From: Ensifer sp. PDNC004
GTDB taxonomy: Bacteria > Pseudomonadota > Alphaproteobacteria > Rhizobiales > Rhizobiaceae
Assembly: GCF_016919405.1 (NCBI RefSeq)
Contig: NZ_CP070353.1
Span: 1-64,000, forward strand
Direction: 5' to 3'
Length of the DNA: 64,000 nt
The notes beneath the pieces were generated by a model, which did not search any database, was not told the origin of the DNA, and saw only the letters and a program-made list of their open reading frames with translations. A program made the position numbers and the translations under genes. How positions within the stretch are numbered: position 1 is the first letter of the stretch; the number at the start of each line of letters is the position of its first letter. Below are positions 41,359-49,881 of the stretch, piece after piece.

Positions 41359-43802
41359 CGAAGCCCATTCCCTCGAAAGCCCGTGCGGTCATCATCGGTG
41401 GCGGCGTCTCCGGCTGTTCCGTCGCCTATCACCTCGCCAAGCTCGGCTGGACCGATGTGGTGCTGCTTGAGCGCAAGCAGCTGACCTCCGGTACCACCTG
41501 GCATGCGGCGGGCCTCATCGGCCAGCTGCGCGCCTCGCAGAACATGACGCGGCTCGCGAAATATTCCGCCGACCTCTACGTCAAGCTTGAGGCCGAGACC
41601 GGCATTTCCACCGGGATGCGCCAGAACGGCTCGATCACCGTGGCGCTGACCGAGGAGCGCAAGGAGGAAATCTATCGCCAGGCGTCGCTGGCGCGCGCCT
41701 TCAATGTCGACGTGCGCGAGATCACGCCGGACGAGGTGAAGGCGATGTATCCGCACCTCAACACCTCGGACGTCAAGGCGGCGGTGCATCTGCCGCTCGA
41801 CGGCCAGTGCGACCCCGCCAACATCGCCATGGCGCTCGCCAAGGGCGCACGCCAGAACGGCGCGACGATCCTCGAAGGCGTCAAGGTCACGTCGGTCCTG
41901 AAGAAGGACGGCCGGGTCACGGGCGTGACCTGTGAGCAGAACGGCGAGACCTACACGATCGAGACCGACCATGTGGTCAACTGCGCCGGCATGTGGGGCA
42001 GGGAGTTCGCGCGGCAATCGGGCGTCACCGTGCCGCTGCACGCCTGCGAGCATTTCTACATCGTCACCGAGGCGATCCCGGAGCTGAAGCGCCTGCCGGT
42101 GCTGCGCGTGCCCGACGAGTGCACCTACTACAAGGAAGATGCCGGCAAGATGCTGATCGGCGCCTTCGAGCTCAAGGCTAAGCCCTGGGGCATGGAGGGC
42201 ATCCGCGAGGATTTCTGTTTCGACCAGCTGCCCGACGATTTCGACCATTTCGCGCCGATCCTGGAGATGGCGGTCAACCGCATGCCGATGCTGGAAACCG
42301 CGGGTATTCATACCTTCTTCAACGGCCCGGAAAGTTTTACACCTGACGACCGTTACTATCTCGGCGAAGCCCCTGAAGTGAAGGGCTACTGGGTGGCGGC
42401 CGGCTACAACTCGATCGGCATCGTCTCGTCCGGCGGCGCCGGCATGGCGCTCGCGCAATGGATGAACGACGGCGAGCCGCCCTTCGATCTCTGGGAGGTG
42501 GATATCCGCCGGGCGCAGCCGTTCCAGAAGAACCGCGCGTACCTCAAGGATCGTGTCTCCGAAACCCTCGGTCTGCTGTATGCCGACCACTTCCCCTATC
42601 GCCAGATGGCGACCGCCCGCGGCGTGCGCCGCTCGCCGCTGCATGAGCACCTGAAGGCCCGTGGTGCCGTCTTCGGCGAGGTCGCCGGCTGGGAGCGTGC
42701 CAACTGGTTTGCGAGAGAAGGCCAGGAGCGCGAGTACCGCTATTCCTGGAAGCGGCAGAACTGGTTCGAGAACCAGAGGGACGAGCATCTGGCGGTTCGA
42801 AACGGTGTTGGCCTCTTCGACATGACTTCCTTCGGCAAGATCCGGGTGGAGGGGCGTGACGCGCTCTCCTTCCTGCAGCGGCTCTGCGCCAACGAGATGA
42901 ATGTCGAGCCCGGCCGCATCGTCTACACCCAGATGCTGAACGCCCGCGGCGGCATCGAGAGCGACCTGACGGTGACGCGACTTTCGGAAACCGCCTTCCT
43001 GCTGGTGGTGCCCGGCGCGACGCTGCAGCGCGATCTTGCCTGGTTGCGCAAGCACCTGACGGACGAGTTCGTGGTGATCACCGATGTCGGCGCTGGCGAA
43101 AGCGTACTCTGCGTCATGGGGCCGAAGGCGCGCGAATTGATGCTGAAGGTCAGCCCCAACGACTTCTCGAACGCCGCCCATCCGTTCGGGACGGCGCGCG
43201 AGATCGAGGTCGGCATGGGGCTCGCCCGGGCCCACCGCGTCACCTATGTCGGCGAACTCGGCTGGGAGCTTTATGTCCCGACCGACCAGACGGCGCATGT
43301 GTTCGAGGCGTTGGAAGAAGCCGGCGAGGGGCTGGGCCTGAAGCTCTGTGGCATCCACACGCTCGACAGCTGCCGCATCGAAAAGGCCTTCCGCCATTTC
43401 GGCCATGACATCACCGACGAGGACCACGTGCTGGAAGCCGGGCTCGGCTTCGCGGTCAAGGCCGACAAGGGCGATTTCATCGGCCGCGAGGCGGTGCTTG
43501 CCAAGCACAATCGCGGGCTCTCGCGCCGGCTGGTGCAGTTCCGGCTTGCGGAACCCGAGCCGCTGCTCTTCCACAACGAGGCGATCGTGCGCGACGGCAA
43601 GATCGTCGGCACCATCACGTCAGGCAATTACGGCCACCATCTCGGCGGCGCCATCGGGCTTGGCTACGTGCCGTCGGAAGGCGAGAGCGCAGACGACGTG
43701 CTCGGCTCGAACTTCGAGATCGAGATTGCCGGAACGCGGGTGAAGGCCGAGGCGTCGCTAAAGCCGATGTACGACCCGCGGTCGGAGCGGGTGCGGATGT
43801 AG
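41355..43802 (+). CDS. Paralogous FAD-dependent dehydrogenase with GcvT domain
   Basis: 815 residues, overlapping the upstream stop by four bases (ATGA), so co-translated. Same layout: FAD loop Gly-Gly-Gly-Val-Ser-Gly near 15-20, Thr-Thr-Trp-His-Ala-Ala-Gly with flavin-linking His near 50, and a C-terminal GcvT module with Gly-Glu-Leu-Gly-Trp-Glu-Leu near 635-641. It differs from its neighbour after the WHAAG motif, so the two likely act on different methylation states of one substrate, for example dimethylated then monomethylated amine. Length equals sarcosine/dimethylglycine dehydrogenases. Confidence 0.85.
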   Translation: MTKPIPSKARAVIIGGGVSGCSVAYHLAKLGWTDVVLLERKQLTSGTTWHAAGLIGQLRASQNMTRLAKYSADLYVKLEAETGISTGMRQNGSITVALTEERKEEIYRQASLARAFNVDVREITPDEVKAMYPHLNTSDVKAAVHLPLDGQCDPANIAMALAKGARQNGATILEGVKVTSVLKKDGRVTGVTCEQNGETYTIETDHVVNCAGMWGREFARQSGVTVPLHACEHFYIVTEAIPELKRLPVLRVPDECTYYKEDAGKMLIGAFELKAKPWGMEGIREDFCFDQLPDDFDHFAPILEMAVNRMPMLETAGIHTFFNGPESFTPDDRYYLGEAPEVKGYWVAAGYNSIGIVSSGGAGMALAQWMNDGEPPFDLWEVDIRRAQPFQKNRAYLKDRVSETLGLLYADHFPYRQMATARGVRRSPLHEHLKARGAVFGEVAGWERANWFAREGQEREYRYSWKRQNWFENQRDEHLAVRNGVGLFDMTSFGKIRVEGRDALSFLQRLCANEMNVEPGRIVYTQMLNARGGIESDLTVTRLSETAFLLVVPGATLQRDLAWLRKHLTDEFVVITDVGAGESVLCVMGPKARELMLKVSPNDFSNAAHPFGTAREIEVGMGLARAHRVTYVGELGWELYVPTDQTAHVFEALEEAGEGLGLKLCGIHTLDSCRIEKAFRHFGHDITDEDHVLEAGLGFAVKADKGDFIGREAVLAKHNRGLSRRLVQFRLAEPEPLLFHNEAIVRDGKIVGTITSGNYGHHLGGAIGLGYVPSEGESADDVLGSNFEIEIAGTRVKAEASLKPMYDPRSERVRM

Positions 43803-43939
43803 GGCAGGCGCTCTGGGTTGGTGTCTAGCAGTGCGCTCGATGCTTGAGGACAGCCCATCACCGCGCGGCTGGTGGGCCACATAGAAAGCATACGCGTGCC
43901 GGATCGCGGGTTTCCGGTCTTCTTTCTGGAGTTCAATCC

Positions 43940-45172
43940 ATGCTCGCATCGGAGCTTAAGGATACGACAGTTGCGGGCGACCGCATCGATCAGCTGGTCG
44001 CCGCCCATCGTCCCGGCCATGGGCTTGCGCGTGCCTTCTATCTCGACCCGGAAATCTATGAGCGGGACCTGGAGCGGGTGTTCCGGCGCCACTGGCATTG
44101 CGTCGCGCATGAAAGTGCGATCCCGAACGCCAATGATTTCGAGGTCTTTCGCATGGCGTCCGAGCAGGTGATCGTCACCCGGACGGCGAGCGGCGAGATC
44201 CACGCGATGCTGAACGTCTGCCGTCACCGCGGCGCCGAGGTCTGCACCAAGGACAAGGGCAATGCCCGCGCCTTCGTCTGTCCCTACCACGCCTGGACCT
44301 ATGGCAATGACGGCGCGTTGAAGGCAGCAAGGCTGATGCCCAAGGACTTCAAGCGCGAGGACCACGGGCTGAAGAAACTCAACGTGCGTGTCGTCGAGGG
44401 GCTGATCTTCATCTCCTTTGCCGCCGATCCGCTCGATTTCTCCGAGGTCGAGCGGCTGCTGCACGCGACCTGCGGCCAATATGGCTGGGGCTCGGCGAAG
44501 ATCGCCCATCGTCAGTCCTATCCGGTTGACGCCAACTGGAAGCTTGCGGTCGAGAATTACGTCGAGTGCTACCATTGCGGCCCGGCGCATCCGGAATATT
44601 CCGAAACCCATGCGCTGGAACAGCCGCTGCACATGATCGAGGAGCTGAACGCCAGGATGGAGGCGCGCACCTGCGCGCTCGGCATCGAGGTCGCGTCCGG
44701 CAATCACTGGCAGAATTCCACCGGCGGCAAGGAGACCATCCATGCCTTCCGCTACGCGCTCTATGATGGCGTCCAGACCGGCAGCAAGGACGGGCAGGCG
44801 CTGAGCACGCTGATGGGCCGCTTCACCGATTTCGACGGCGGCGTCACCTCGATCCATCTGGGCGGCACCACCTTCCTCGTCTGCTATCCGGACCACGGCA
44901 TGATCTACCGCTTCATTCCGAAGACGGCCGAAACCTCGGAGATGGAGCTGATCTGGCTCGTCGACGGCAGGGCCGAGGAGGGGCGCGACTACGATCTGGA
45001 AAAGCTCACCTGGCTTTGGAAGGTGACGACCGACGAGGACAAGGCGATCATCGAGCACACGTCGCGCGGCGTGCGCTCGCACTATTTCGTGCCCGGGCCG
45101 ATTGCGCCGATGGAACAGAACGAGCTGCGCTACATCAACTGGTACCTCGACGAGATCAGCCGGCCGGTCTGA
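43940..45172 (+). CDS. Rieske non-heme iron oxygenase alpha subunit (betaine demethylase-like)
   Basis: 410 residues from ATG 43940 with GGAG nine bases upstream. Rieske cluster: Cys94-x-His96 in Cys-Arg-His and Cys114-x-x-His117 in Cys-Pro-Tyr-His. Catalytic iron site: Glu-Asn-Tyr-x-Glu-Cys-Tyr-His-Cys-x-x-x-His (His about 212 and 217). This resembles glycine-betaine/stachydrine-type demethylases (GbcA, Stc2) more than aromatic-ring oxygenases. No reductase gene is beside it. It follows the two GcvT-type enzymes, so an initial oxidative N-demethylation feeding them is the likely logic. Confidence 0.85.
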   Translation: MLASELKDTTVAGDRIDQLVAAHRPGHGLARAFYLDPEIYERDLERVFRRHWHCVAHESAIPNANDFEVFRMASEQVIVTRTASGEIHAMLNVCRHRGAEVCTKDKGNARAFVCPYHAWTYGNDGALKAARLMPKDFKREDHGLKKLNVRVVEGLIFISFAADPLDFSEVERLLHATCGQYGWGSAKIAHRQSYPVDANWKLAVENYVECYHCGPAHPEYSETHALEQPLHMIEELNARMEARTCALGIEVASGNHWQNSTGGKETIHAFRYALYDGVQTGSKDGQALSTLMGRFTDFDGGVTSIHLGGTTFLVCYPDHGMIYRFIPKTAETSEMELIWLVDGRAEEGRDYDLEKLTWLWKVTTDEDKAIIEHTSRGVRSHYFVPGPIAPMEQNELRYINWYLDEISRPV

Positions 45173-45234
45173 ACGTCAAGCCGCAGGCAAATCGCGTCGC
45201 CGGTGCAAGCGCGCCGGCGACGCATTTCGTTTCT

Positions 45235-45678
45235 CTAGTCCCGCCGGTTGAAATGCGTCCTCAGCGCCACGTGCGTCTGCACCGTCGCGACGCCCGGGAT
45301 GATCGATATCTGCCGGCGGATGGTGTCGAGATCGCCGTTGGAGGCGCATTCGACCAGCACCATCAGGTCGGTGGCGCCGGCGAGCGACCAGCAGGTGACG
45401 ATGGGCGGCATGGCGGAGAGATGCGGCACGATGTGGTCGCAGTTCTTGCCGGGCTGGAAGGTGATGGCGATCAGCGATTTGACCGTCGGGCTCTGGTCTT
45501 CGATGCCGAGGCGGATGGTGTAGCCGGCAATCACGCCCTTCGATTCCAGCCGCCGCAGCCGGTCATGGGCCGCGCTGCGCGACAGGCCGCTATGGCGGGC
45601 CAGCGCCACCAGGCTCTGGCGCGAATCCTGCCTGAGCGCCGCCAAAAGCAGGCGATCCTTTTCATCGATTTCCGTCAA
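45235..45678 (-). CDS. Lrp/AsnC family regulator
   Basis: 147 residues from a TTG at 45678 that has GGAGG seven bases upstream; an in-frame ATG near 45730 would add a less typical N-terminus. Helix-turn-helix Asp-Ser-Arg-Gln-Ser-Leu-Val-Ala-Leu-Ala-Arg-His-Ser-Gly-Leu-Ser-Arg-Ser-Ala-Ala-His, and a RAM domain with Gly-Ala-Thr-Asp-Leu-Met-Val near 104-110. It is divergent from the second cysteine hydrolase, with a palindrome in between. Confidence 0.85.
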   Translation of the reverse strand: MTEIDEKDRLLLAALRQDSRQSLVALARHSGLSRSAAHDRLRRLESKGVIAGYTIRLGIEDQSPTVKSLIAITFQPGKNCDHIVPHLSAMPPIVTCWSLAGATDLMVLVECASNGDLDTIRRQISIIPGVATVQTHVALRTHFNRRD

Positions 45679-45702
45679 AACGTCGCCTCCTTGTCGACCT
45701 TT

Positions 45703-45718
45703 CCGGACATTTGTCCGG
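45703..45718. promoter_or_regulatory. Palindromic operator for the Lrp-type regulator
   Basis: CCGGACATTTGTCCGG has seven-base perfect arms around TT. An extra CCGGAC half-site occurs near 45745 in front of the hydrolase gene. Lrp proteins often bind repeated half-sites in divergent promoters, so control of both genes is likely. Confidence 0.75.
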
Positions 45719-45791
45719 TCAGGCGTCATCATGTCCAGTGAAACCGGACGATAGGCAAGATAGCGTCTCCCTGCAACAACGGAGCCTTTCC

Positions 45792-46376
45792 ATGCCCAAA
45801 CTGAATATCCCCGAGAATGCCGTGCTGCTGCCGATCGACATGCAGCAGGCCTTTGACAGCGCCCCCTGGCCGCGCCGCTGGAACGACGCGGTCGATGAAA
45901 ACGGCCTTGCGCTCCTTGCCGCCTGGCGGGCAAGCGGTCGGCCGGTCATTCACGTGCGTCACGACAGCGTCATGCCCGGTTCGACGCTTTCGCTGGGCGC
46001 CCCCGGCAACGGTTTCAGGCCCGGTTTCGGACCGATGGGAGACGAGGCGCTCGTCACCAAGGGCGTCAACGCCGCCTTTATCGGTACGGATCTCGATCTG
46101 CGCCTGCGTCGTCTCGGCGTCGACACGGTCGTCGCCTTCGGCATTTCCACCGACATGTGCGTCTCGACCTCGGTGCGCGTCGGCGCCAATCTCGGCTACC
46201 GCATGATCCTCGTCGAGGATGCCTGCGACTGCTTTGACCAGCCGGACGGCGAAGGCGGAGTGATTTCGGCGCGCGACATCCACCGTGCCCATGTGGCGAC
46301 CCTGCGGGCGGAATTTGCCGAGGTGCTGTCGACGGCGAAGCTCGTTGAGGCTTTGCAGCGCCCCGCAGCGGCTTGA
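45792..46376 (+). CDS. Cysteine hydrolase (isochorismatase superfamily)
   Basis: 194 residues from ATG 45792 with GGAG seven bases upstream. Triad: Asp16 in Leu-Pro-Ile-Asp-Met-Gln-Gln-Ala-Phe, Lys90 in Val-Thr-Lys-Gly, Cys123 in Ser-Thr-Asp-Met-Cys-Val-Ser-Thr. Belongs to the amidase-type branch (N-carbamoylsarcosine amidase, nicotinamidase relatives). With sarcosine-type dehydrogenases upstream, an amidase releasing a methylated amino acid is attractive but unproven. Confidence 0.85.
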   Translation: MPKLNIPENAVLLPIDMQQAFDSAPWPRRWNDAVDENGLALLAAWRASGRPVIHVRHDSVMPGSTLSLGAPGNGFRPGFGPMGDEALVTKGVNAAFIGTDLDLRLRRLGVDTVVAFGISTDMCVSTSVRVGANLGYRMILVEDACDCFDQPDGEGGVISARDIHRAHVATLRAEFAEVLSTAKLVEALQRPAAA

Positions 46377-46436
46377 CGGTCGGGCGCGGGCAGACGTGGG
46401 CTAACGCTTAGCTCCTTGTCTCTCTCGCGCCGCCGA

Positions 46437-46961
46437 TTAGCGGTTGGCGCCGCGGACTTCCCGGATATCGGTCGTCCATTTCGGCGCCGTCAGGCTTTCG
46501 CCCTCGCGGTTGGGGAAGGTGAGGAAGGTTTCGAACGAACGGCTCTGGCCCGCGGGCACACGGGCGAGGATCAGTGCTGTGTCGTTGCCGATCGTCTCGC
46601 AATTGCCGTCGGGGCAGTTTTCGAGCGTGACCGCAAGGCGGAAATATTCGAGCAGTTGCGGTCCTTTGTTCGTCACGGTGCCGCGCAGCCGGAAGCTTCT
46701 TTCCGGCTGGCTCTGCTCGAAGGTCAGGCCTTCCAGGGCGACATCGGCGGCCGTGAGGCCGGCCGGTTGCGTCGTCTCGACGGGCTTCGGAGCGGGAGGC
46801 GTGCGGCCGTCGCGGTCGACAAACCAGATGATGAAGGCGACGAGCAGGCCGAGCGCCACGGCGACGGAGAGGATCGGTTCGGCCCAATGACGAAAGCGGC
46901 TGAAGCGCGCTGCCAGATACACGACGACAAGACCCAGCGGTAACGCAATCAACCACAGCAT
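46437..46961 (-). CDS. Two-helix membrane protein with extracytoplasmic beta domain, unknown
   Basis: 174 residues from ATG 46961 (GGAGG six bases upstream). Two hydrophobic helices at about 2-18 and 31-50, a Pro-rich linker (about 55-65), then a beta-sandwich-like domain with Phe-Arg-Leu-Arg-Gly-Thr-Val-Thr-Asn-Lys-Gly (about 90-100), and two Cys (about 120-125) likely to form a disulfide. The pattern resembles FxLYD-type envelope proteins. No enzyme motif. It stands alone, convergent with the hydrolase gene. Confidence 0.7.
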   Translation of the reverse strand: MLWLIALPLGLVVVYLAARFSRFRHWAEPILSVAVALGLLVAFIIWFVDRDGRTPPAPKPVETTQPAGLTAADVALEGLTFEQSQPERSFRLRGTVTNKGPQLLEYFRLAVTLENCPDGNCETIGNDTALILARVPAGQSRSFETFLTFPNREGESLTAPKWTTDIREVRGANR

Positions 46962-47212
46962 CAAGATCCTCCTCAACCCCGCATCATTCCTTGGTCCGGA
47001 ATCGACGCAACAGAGAAATCGTGCAGCCGATCAACGTGTTACAGCGACGCTCGCCTTCTCGGAACGGCGCGCTCCACCACCTGGCCTTTATATAGGGTGG
47101 GCGCCGACTGGCAACACGCCGGGGCGTCGGTCGAAAGGAAGCACCCTGACGAATTGGTGAACACGCGTGACTAGGTCATGCGCTCCCGCGCCCGCGTGTG
47201 CAGGATGCCTCC

Positions 47213-48352
47213 CTATCTGGCGGGTGTCAGGTCCACCCAGTAGGTGCCTTCGAAGGGCACCGCGGCGAAGCGGGCGTTGATCTCGGCAAGGCTCTTTTGC
47301 GGATCGAGATCGCCGAACAGATCCGGCCGGATCCAGGTGGCGAAGGCTTCGGCGGCGACGATGTTGAGCGGGATCGCGTTGAAGAAGTTCCAGAGACCGT
47401 GCACGCGCTTTTCCTCGATGGCGCGGATGGTCTTCAGCGCCGGCGCCTCGATGGTGCGGGCCAGCGTCTCGCGCGCTTCGTCTTCGCTGACGCCGGGGCC
47501 GATCGAGAGCGTGCCGTATTTGCCGCCGGGCGAGGAGGTGGCGATATAGATTTCCGGATTGGCGGCCATGATCGCCTCGGCGTTGACGGTGCCGCCCGGC
47601 CGCGGCAGCACGCCTTCGGCAAAGTTGCGGCCGCCGGCCACCGTCAGGAATTCGCCGAGACCGCCGGTGCCATAGGCCCAGCAACAGCGGTCGGGCTGGG
47701 GGAAGGCATCCATCAGCACCAGCGGGCGCGGTTCCGGCCTGGCGGCGATGCGGTCGCGGATCAGCTTGAGCTTGTCCTCGTAGAACCGGGCGAAAGCTTC
47801 GGCCTGTTCGTCCCGTTCGAGGATGCGGCCGAGCAAACGCATCATGCGCGGCGTGCCGGTCAGCGCGTCGTTGTTGAAATCGACCACCACCACAGGCACG
47901 CCGATGCCGGTCAGGTACTCGATGGCGCGCCTGCCGGACTCGGTGTCGGATTGCCAGTTATTGAGCAGCGCGAGATCGGCCTTCACCGTCAGCAGCGTCT
48001 CGAAGGAGAGGCCCGGGCCGGTGCCGTCGTCGATCTGCGGCACGTTGGCGATATCAGGAAACTTACGCCGGAAGCTCTCGTAGATCTCGGGGTTGTCGGT
48101 CTTCATGTCGCCGGACCAGGCCGCAAGCAGGCTGACGGGATCGGGATGGATGAGCGACAGGGCGACGAGGTTGAAGCCGCTTCCAAGCAGGATCGCCTTC
48201 GGCTTTGCCGGTATCGTCACCTCGCGGCCGACCGCATCGGTGACGGTCATCGGCCAGATGCCTTCGGCGCGGGCGGAGACGGCAAAAAGCAGGGCGGTGA
48301 TGACAACGAGCGTCAGCCGCAGGACGGCCGGGAAGGGGAAGCGGGAAGACAA
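47213..48352 (-). CDS. Iron-siderophore ABC transporter substrate-binding protein
   Basis: 379 residues. A signal-like hydrophobic segment (about 10-25) ends in Ala-Arg-Ala, followed by a type III (FhuD/FepB-like) periplasmic-binding fold: Val-Thr-Asp-Ala-Val-Gly-Arg-Glu-Val-Thr-Ile-Pro-Ala-Lys-Pro (about 33-47) is the usual start. It should bind a ferric siderophore or haem. No permease or ATPase is next to it. The best start is TTG 48352, two bases after the stop of the FhuF-like gene; no ATG or GTG precedes the signal sequence in frame. Confidence 0.8.
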   Translation of the reverse strand: MSSRFPFPAVLRLTLVVITALLFAVSARAEGIWPMTVTDAVGREVTIPAKPKAILLGSGFNLVALSLIHPDPVSLLAAWSGDMKTDNPEIYESFRRKFPDIANVPQIDDGTGPGLSFETLLTVKADLALLNNWQSDTESGRRAIEYLTGIGVPVVVVDFNNDALTGTPRMMRLLGRILERDEQAEAFARFYEDKLKLIRDRIAARPEPRPLVLMDAFPQPDRCCWAYGTGGLGEFLTVAGGRNFAEGVLPRPGGTVNAEAIMAANPEIYIATSSPGGKYGTLSIGPGVSEDEARETLARTIEAPALKTIRAIEEKRVHGLWNFFNAIPLNIVAAEAFATWIRPDLFGDLDPQKSLAEINARFAAVPFEGTYWVDLTPAR

Positions 48353-48354
48353 AC

Positions 48355-49110
48355 CTATTGGTTCCTTTGGCTCGGGAGGGCGCAGAGGCTGCCGCAGCTC
48401 GGGACCCCGGGCAGCAGATAGCGCAGGCAGCAGATCTTGCGCCGGCAGACACGCGCGCCGTCTTCCTCCTCGTGCCGCAGGCAATCGAAGAAGGGGTTGG
48501 GCGTGCCGTCCGGCAGGCACTTGCTGCCGATCAGCGCGTCGGCCTGCGCGTTCAGCGGCTCGATGCCGGAGGCGCGCAGCGCATAGTCGATATAGACGAG
48601 CGCATTGTTCCAGGCGAGCTTCGGGGCGATGCCGCCGACGGATTTGAGCTGGCCGACGACCTCGCGCAGATGCCCCTGCATCAGGGGGGCAAGTGTCGCG
48701 AAAACGTCGCTGTCGTCTCCCTCTTGCCAATCGCCCGAGGTGGCGACGCCGAAGGCGCGGGGCAGGCCGTCCTCGGCAAGCGCCACCTTCATGCGGTCGA
48801 AGGAGACAGGAAGGACATGGTGGTCGAGAACGCGCGCCACCAGATAGGGGATGGTGAGGGCGGAGAAGTAATAGAGCGACCACATGGAGGCGACGGCGCG
48901 CCGGTCGCTGGCGCCGGACTTTTCCGTGTAGATGTCGAGCGCCCGATCGAAGGCGCCGGAGGAAAAGAAATCCGTCAACGCCACGCCGTCGGACAGTTCG
49001 TCCGCGAGCACCATCTTCTCGTTGCACCAGGCATGGGGGCCGGCAAAGGCGGCCGACAATGCCTTGGGACCACCGGTCGCCATGACCTGTTCGGAAACAG
49101 CAGCCGTCAT
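48355..49110 (-). CDS. FhuF-like siderophore-iron reductase
   Basis: 251 residues from ATG 49110 with AGGTG upstream. The C-terminus has Lys-Ile-Cys-Cys-Leu-Arg-Tyr-...-Ser-Cys-Gly-Ser-Leu-Cys (about 228-244), the C-C-x10-C-x3-C [2Fe-2S] motif of FhuF-type reductases, in which the last spacing is three rather than two. It would release iron from an imported ferric siderophore. The substrate-binding gene is translationally coupled downstream. Confidence 0.85.
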   Translation of the reverse strand: MTAAVSEQVMATGGPKALSAAFAGPHAWCNEKMVLADELSDGVALTDFFSSGAFDRALDIYTEKSGASDRRAVASMWSLYYFSALTIPYLVARVLDHHVLPVSFDRMKVALAEDGLPRAFGVATSGDWQEGDDSDVFATLAPLMQGHLREVVGQLKSVGGIAPKLAWNNALVYIDYALRASGIEPLNAQADALIGSKCLPDGTPNPFFDCLRHEEEDGARVCRRKICCLRYLLPGVPSCGSLCALPSQRNQ

Positions 49111-49327
49111 CGCGTCACCTGCACATGGGCAAGCCCGATCGGAACTACAGCCGTAGACGAACGCCGTCCTGCAAGCATTGGACACCTTCTGAGCGTGGTC
49201 AGAAACTCATAAGGTGATCGTGTTACTCATGATTTCGTGCTGCGCAAGTCATTTATGAGTTTTATGCTCATGATTTCAGGCGCGGATGCGATGGCCGCAA
49301 GCTGGAGCCTGCGGCCATCGGGCTCGC
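49111..49327. promoter_or_regulatory. Promoter region of the FhuF/siderophore-binding operon
   Basis: 217 bases, AT-richer than the flanks. CTCATGATTTC occurs twice as a direct repeat (49226 and 49267), with ACTCAT near 49205 and ATGAGT near 49255, giving alternating direct and inverted half-sites. An iron regulator (Fur, RirA or an AraC-type activator) could bind here, but no consensus is clear. Confidence 0.5.
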
Positions 49328-49822
49328 CTATTGCATCAGGCCGAGCTGCTTGTAGAAGCCGAGCGCGTCGTAATAGTCGTTCTGGGTGGCGATCTTGCCA
49401 TCCTTGACGGTGAAGACCGAGGCGCCGGTGAACTTGAAGCTCTTGTTGGTCGCAGCCGTGCCATCGGCCCAGGCGCCGGAATTGGTGCCGGAGAACTCCC
49501 ATTCGAAGGAGACCTTTTCGCCGCTGGCGATCGGATCACCCTTCATGGTCCAGACGGCATCGGGAGCGGCGTTCAGGAAATTGTCGATGACGCCGGTCTT
49601 GGCGGCATCCTTGCCGATGACCGGCTTGCCGACCGAAGCGTCGTAATAGGTGACGTCGTCGGCGAAGTAGGATGCGGCCTTGCTCGAGTCATGGGCGTTC
49701 CAGGCCGCGACATAGGCCGCGACCACATCGGGTGCCGCGTCGGCGGCAAAGGCCGCCGGCGTGAGCACGAGGGCGCTGAGGCCGAGAGCCCCAGCAGCAA
49801 CAAGCAATTGACGACGGTACAT
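49328..49822 (-). CDS. Exported SnoaL/NTF2-like protein
   Basis: 164 residues with a signal peptide (about 1-27, Ala-Phe-Ala cleavage). The mature part has the NTF2-like cone fold: Val-Val-Ala-Ala-Tyr-Val-Ala-Ala-Trp-Asn-Ala-His-Asp (about 33-45), Ala-Asp-Asp-Val-Thr-Tyr-Tyr-Asp and Phe-Glu-Trp-Glu-Phe-Ser-Gly. Such proteins are isomerases, hydratases or carriers. It follows the aldehyde dehydrogenase gene by 59 bases in the same direction; a metabolic link is not shown. Confidence 0.8.
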   Translation of the reverse strand: MYRRQLLVAAGALGLSALVLTPAAFAADAAPDVVAAYVAAWNAHDSSKAASYFADDVTYYDASVGKPVIGKDAAKTGVIDNFLNAAPDAVWTMKGDPIASGEKVSFEWEFSGTNSGAWADGTAATNKSFKFTGASVFTVKDGKIATQNDYYDALGFYKQLGLMQ

Positions 49823-49881
49823 CGCAAACTCCTCCCGTTTGTTTCGTTTGCATGCATTCTCCGCGTCCGAGGCGGTGAGCC

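Noticed and set aside
38818..43574. Two antisense open frames of about 800 codons opposite the flavoenzymes
   Set aside because: They mirror the codon bias of the real genes on the plus strand and encode no recognisable protein.
45235..45732. Longer version of the Lrp regulator starting at an upstream ATG
   Set aside because: It would add an uncharacteristic N-terminus running through the operator; the TTG at 45678 has an ideal ribosome binding site and gives the usual family length.
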